Of a stretch of DNA of 64,000 nucleotides, positions 60,849 to 64,000 are shown piece by piece. The position numbers and the translations under genes were made by a program. The DNA comes from Strongylocentrotus droebachiensis. Its lineage: Eukaryota; Echinodermata; Echinoidea; Camarodonta; Strongylocentrotidae. Under the pieces are notes generated by a model. It worked only from the letters and a program-made list of their open reading frames with translations. It did no database searches and was not told the DNA's origin. The DNA lies in assembly GCA_035222895.1 (NCBI GenBank), contig JAVYIG010001823.1, forward strand, positions 172,501-236,500, read 5' to 3'. The number at the start of each line of letters is the position of its first letter. The first letter of the stretch is position 1.

Positions 60849-61137
60849 CTAACAGTATAAAAATAGACGCAATGCAGCATTTCTCCTTTTGTATTGTTTT
60901 TTTCGAAATGCTCATCAACATTTGAAAGGCCAAATACCCCATTTTTACGATTTTCTTTCACGATAGACTATTTTTAAATGACTAATCTCACTCATGGGCG
61001 AAGGGTATGAAACCAATTACAAATCATCTTAAAAAGGAATAATTTATGTTTATTTTGAGATATGAAAGATAAGTACTATTCAATAGTAAAGGGGGACTGA
61101 GTGTATTATGGATAGGAAAAAGGATGGGAGGGCGAAC

Positions 61138-61208
61138 GAGAGAGAGAGAGATAGAGAGATAGAGAGAGGAAGAGAGAAATAGAGAGAGAGAGAGAGAGGG
61201 GGGGGGGG
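61138..61208. repeat. GA microsatellite
   Basis: (GA)n with interruptions ending in a G run, in the intron between the two gene 2 exons. Confidence 0.85.
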
Positions 61209-61265
61209 GGTAAAAGAAATGAAACATATCAAAGTGCTCTTTTAACAAATGAAATAATGTCTCAC

Positions 61266-61639
61266 CTGATAATCTTCAGATGTTTGAGGTTGTGGGGTGA
61301 TCTGAAAGCTTGCACGATTAGTTCCATCTTACTGTTACCAATGCCAAGATCCCTGAATGTCACCTTGACGAGCTGAGGGGAGATACTCAGGAGGGCATTG
61401 GGTAGTGAAGTGGGCTCCTCGTGGAAACCAGCCGGTCCACCTGCATACTCATCTGTTTGAATGGTGAGTTCTGTTGCTCCTGGTAGATGGATCCTCTGGA
61501 TGACGCCAGACTTGATCTTGCTCTCTACCTGTATAGTGACCCTCTTCACACTGTCAAACATCGAACCACAATCCTGCCATCCTTCTAGTGTGTCATCATC
61601 CACTGTCAGCTCAGTCAGGGTGGGGCTCGTGTTAAAACT
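61266..61639 (-). CDS. NLR gene 2, C-terminal LRR-like exon
   Basis: 374 bp, acceptor CACGTCCAG, donor AG|GTGAGA, phase 0 in and phase 2 out. Five strand-like motifs follow one another: LTELTVDDDTLEGW, VKRVTIQVES, ATELTIQTDE, LVKVTFRDLGIGNS and LKHLKIIR, which fits an irregular LRR domain closing an NLR receptor. The phase-0 entry is what the 168-bp LRR exons of gene 1 would need. No LRR repeat exon lies between here and 64000, so the rest of gene 2 is outside the window. Confidence 0.82.
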
Positions 61640-62504
61640 CTGGACGTGATTATGTACATACAAAAAGAGGAAGTTAAAGTGCACTAGCACATATAGTATA
61701 AAGGTTAGATTGTTGGTAAATATATAATGTTTCATGAAAAAAAAGCAACACAAATCGTGAAAATGGATTATGCTAGCCTCATGGGTATTGTAGAATATAA
61801 ACAAGGATTTTTAAAAGAGAAAATGCGAGAAAGCTTTTGCAAAGGAAGTATAAGTTGCATGATATTCAAAGTCAATTTTTTTTAAAATCTGTTTGGCTTT
61901 CATGCAATACAACTGTACATGTATATCATTCATTATTTCCTAATAGAAGTATGTTAAAGGTGAGTACAGTTTATAGGTTCAATGAAACGGAAATCAGCAT
62001 AATTTAGCCATACGTTAGGATAAACATTTACTAGATAATTTCAAATCAGTCAAATGCAAGTATTCCGTACATCGTATATACAATAATCAAATAAAATGTA
62101 ACTAGAACACATGTATTAGAGTAATATTAATATTGAAAATGATTTTTTTTTTCTTTTTCTTTTAATAATAAATAAAAATGTATATCGCGATTAGAACATT
62201 TAAACCTGTATCGCTGTATAAAGCGTTAATTAATCATATTACTTGAATTGTGATGCACAGTGGGCCGTTTAAAAATGTCCGATGTCAAATTTTACTGCAG
62301 GATTAATAGATATTTAATATGAAACATGTCTACAGGTACTAATATACCACCATATAATTGAGCGTTTGAAGTAATGTTTCGTCTTAAACAGATTCTTATT
62401 TGTAGGTGTTATAATGCATAGGCATATCGTGAGGAAGGCGGGCGAAGTGGCCGTGTCTCCCATTGAAGACAAATTGTATTGGTGTAACACCTGTTTGCTT
62501 CTTG
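61640..62504. other. Intron of NLR gene 2
   Basis: AT-rich. The part of the intron equivalent to this in gene 1 would be left of base 1. Nothing coding seen. Confidence 0.55.
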
Positions 62505-64000
62505 CCATTATGGTCATGTCGAATTGATGATGCATGTTCTACATGATTTATATGAAATAACAATTACTTTAAACACCCAAATGCATTATAACATCTGAGA
62601 ATAAGAATATGGTTATATATATTAACGCAATCTGTACTGCCTTTTCTTTCACCAATGATATAATTACATGTTATTCCTTTCCTTTTTCAAGTGTCACATT
62701 CGTTTTTTTGTTATTGTTTTTTTTATTTGAATCCCTTTGGAAAACATTTCGCTTTAGTTGAATGTTCCACTACGTTAACATCCGTAAATGACTAAACGAT
62801 TGAAAATTTTAATGAATATCAATAAAACAGATAAAGCTAACAAATAAAGATGATTATTTGTAGGGCTTGGTAATGCAGTGGCAGATCAGATGGTGACAAT
62901 CAACAACAACAACAAAAGGGGGAGGGGGTCATTACATTTCTCAGATGCCCTCGTATTCTTTAGAGCCCCTCTTCATACTGAATTATGTATTACACTTGTT
63001 CTGTTTTTATCCATCTTAATCGTTTGATTGAAATGTCGTAGTTTTACAATGTTTTTAATTTCCCATTGACTCTTTTTTTTTTTTTACACATTGTTTGAAT
63101 TGAGGTTGGAATATAGAAATAAATGATTTAAATTGAATTGAAAGTGTTGGGAGCCACAAATTCTACATAAATGTGATGGCAAAATTTCACTTAAATCATA
63201 TCATAATGTAAAAAAGGACTTCTGCAAAGATCCCCCCCCCCCCCCCCACAAAAAAAAATGTATTTGAACATAAATATGATAAAAGAATACATAATTTGGG
63301 TTTTCTGTTGTACTGTTGTATTCTTTTATCAATATTTATGACATCCTCTTTTACATTATGATACAATTTAAGTGAAACCTTTCCATCAAATTGTTGGGGC
63401 CCCCAACACTTCAGAGGGGCTTCAATTATCTGACCAGCAACCAAAAGTACGTCTTTCCTTCGTAATTTAATGGGTCTATTTACTTTGAGTTTATTTTTTT
63501 GTAAGCGCTATGGAGTTTTGTATTTATCTTTTCTAAATATTCGATACATAGTAAGATGGAGAGAAAAAGCAAGGCTTATGACATTTAAGTGCCGTTGTGG
63601 GTGGAGAGGGGAGGGGGGTAAATTGCATAATTAAGGACCCATTCTTATTTTGTATAATTATGCCAGATGGGGTTTTGCCGAAGGAGGGGGGAGGGGGGCG
63701 TTTGTCCCTATTCTCGATCCGCCATTATTCACCCCGTGGAGTGATCACGTGGTGCCAGAGGATATCATTGCTGACACACAGCGTCTTGTAAACTCTGGAA
63801 AAGGAGCTGTTTGAATTCGATTATTATTATTATTATTGATTATCCTCTGAGAAACACTTCTCCAATGAAAAGGGTCTCAATCTGTCGTGCAAACTTATTA
63901 CAGGCCCTTGGTGTATATTTTTATATGGATTATCACCAGTTTAACCTGGCTGCATTGATACAATGTTGAGGGTAATGTTGACATTTCAACAGCCCCTCCT
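62505..64000. repeat. Paralogous intron sequence, right copy
   Basis: Collinear with 1-861 plus 2521-2990 and in the same orientation. The LINE insertion site is empty here (single 12-mer at 63451-63462). Long C run near 63230 and G-rich part near 63680 differ from the left copy. Confidence 0.78.

Overview
The window looks like nuclear DNA of a marine deuterostome, most probably an echinoderm and within that a sea urchin. The basis is an intron-rich Death-NACHT-LRR immune receptor of the sea-urchin type with a 2A-like motif near its N terminus, a DGCR6 orthologue, AT-rich introns, and many small decayed mobile elements. The species call rests on family resemblance and could not be searched.

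Gene 1 (minus strand, about 26.16 kb down to the left edge) is an NLR receptor. Fourteen coding exons can be joined in frame: an N-terminal low-complexity exon (25332-26141), an exon with a complete 2A-like D-V-E-x-N-P-G-P motif (24657-24817), a Death-domain exon (23952-24217), a NACHT exon (21546-23155), one divergent LRR exon (20561-20731), and nine near-identical 168-bp LRR exons spread over 5.7-18.2 kb. All LRR exons are open, start and end in phase 0, and differ mainly at the residues expected on the exposed beta-strand face. About 1510 codons are visible, and the C-terminal exons are predicted to lie just left of base 1. If the 2A works, translation gives a 320-residue disordered polypeptide and a separate Death-NACHT-LRR receptor starting at proline.

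Gene 2 (minus strand, right side) is the C-terminal end of a second NLR-type gene: exons 61266-61639, 60747-60848 and 59422-59560 join in phase to a stop. The sequence right of it (62505-64000) is homologous to the left edge (1-861 plus 2521-about 2990), as expected if both are the same intron of two tandem paralogues. The left copy carries a LINE insertion (862-2520) with a 12-bp target duplication; the right copy is the empty site.

Between the two NLR genes is a DGCR6 homologue (minus, exons 49733-49893, 48361-48467, 47407-47625; the 5' exon was not found), with two decayed tandem copies of its last-exon tail.

The rest is mostly repeats: a 7-kb TTAA-flanked composite region (26.84-33.89 kb) holding CACATGTGG-type satellite blocks and several truncated LINEs; a Tc1/mariner-like MITE (34391-35062); a 2.1-kb foldback element (35998-38137); a broken hAT-type transposase (38.4-39.0 kb); a 1.4-kb tandem duplication (39.7-42.5 kb); a 45-bp minisatellite (45.2-45.6 kb); a LINE endonuclease fragment (50.05-51.7 kb); and a tRNA-derived SINE split by a hAT MITE with an intact 8-bp target duplication (55.8-56.5 kb). 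No rRNA, functional tRNA or CRISPR array was seen.
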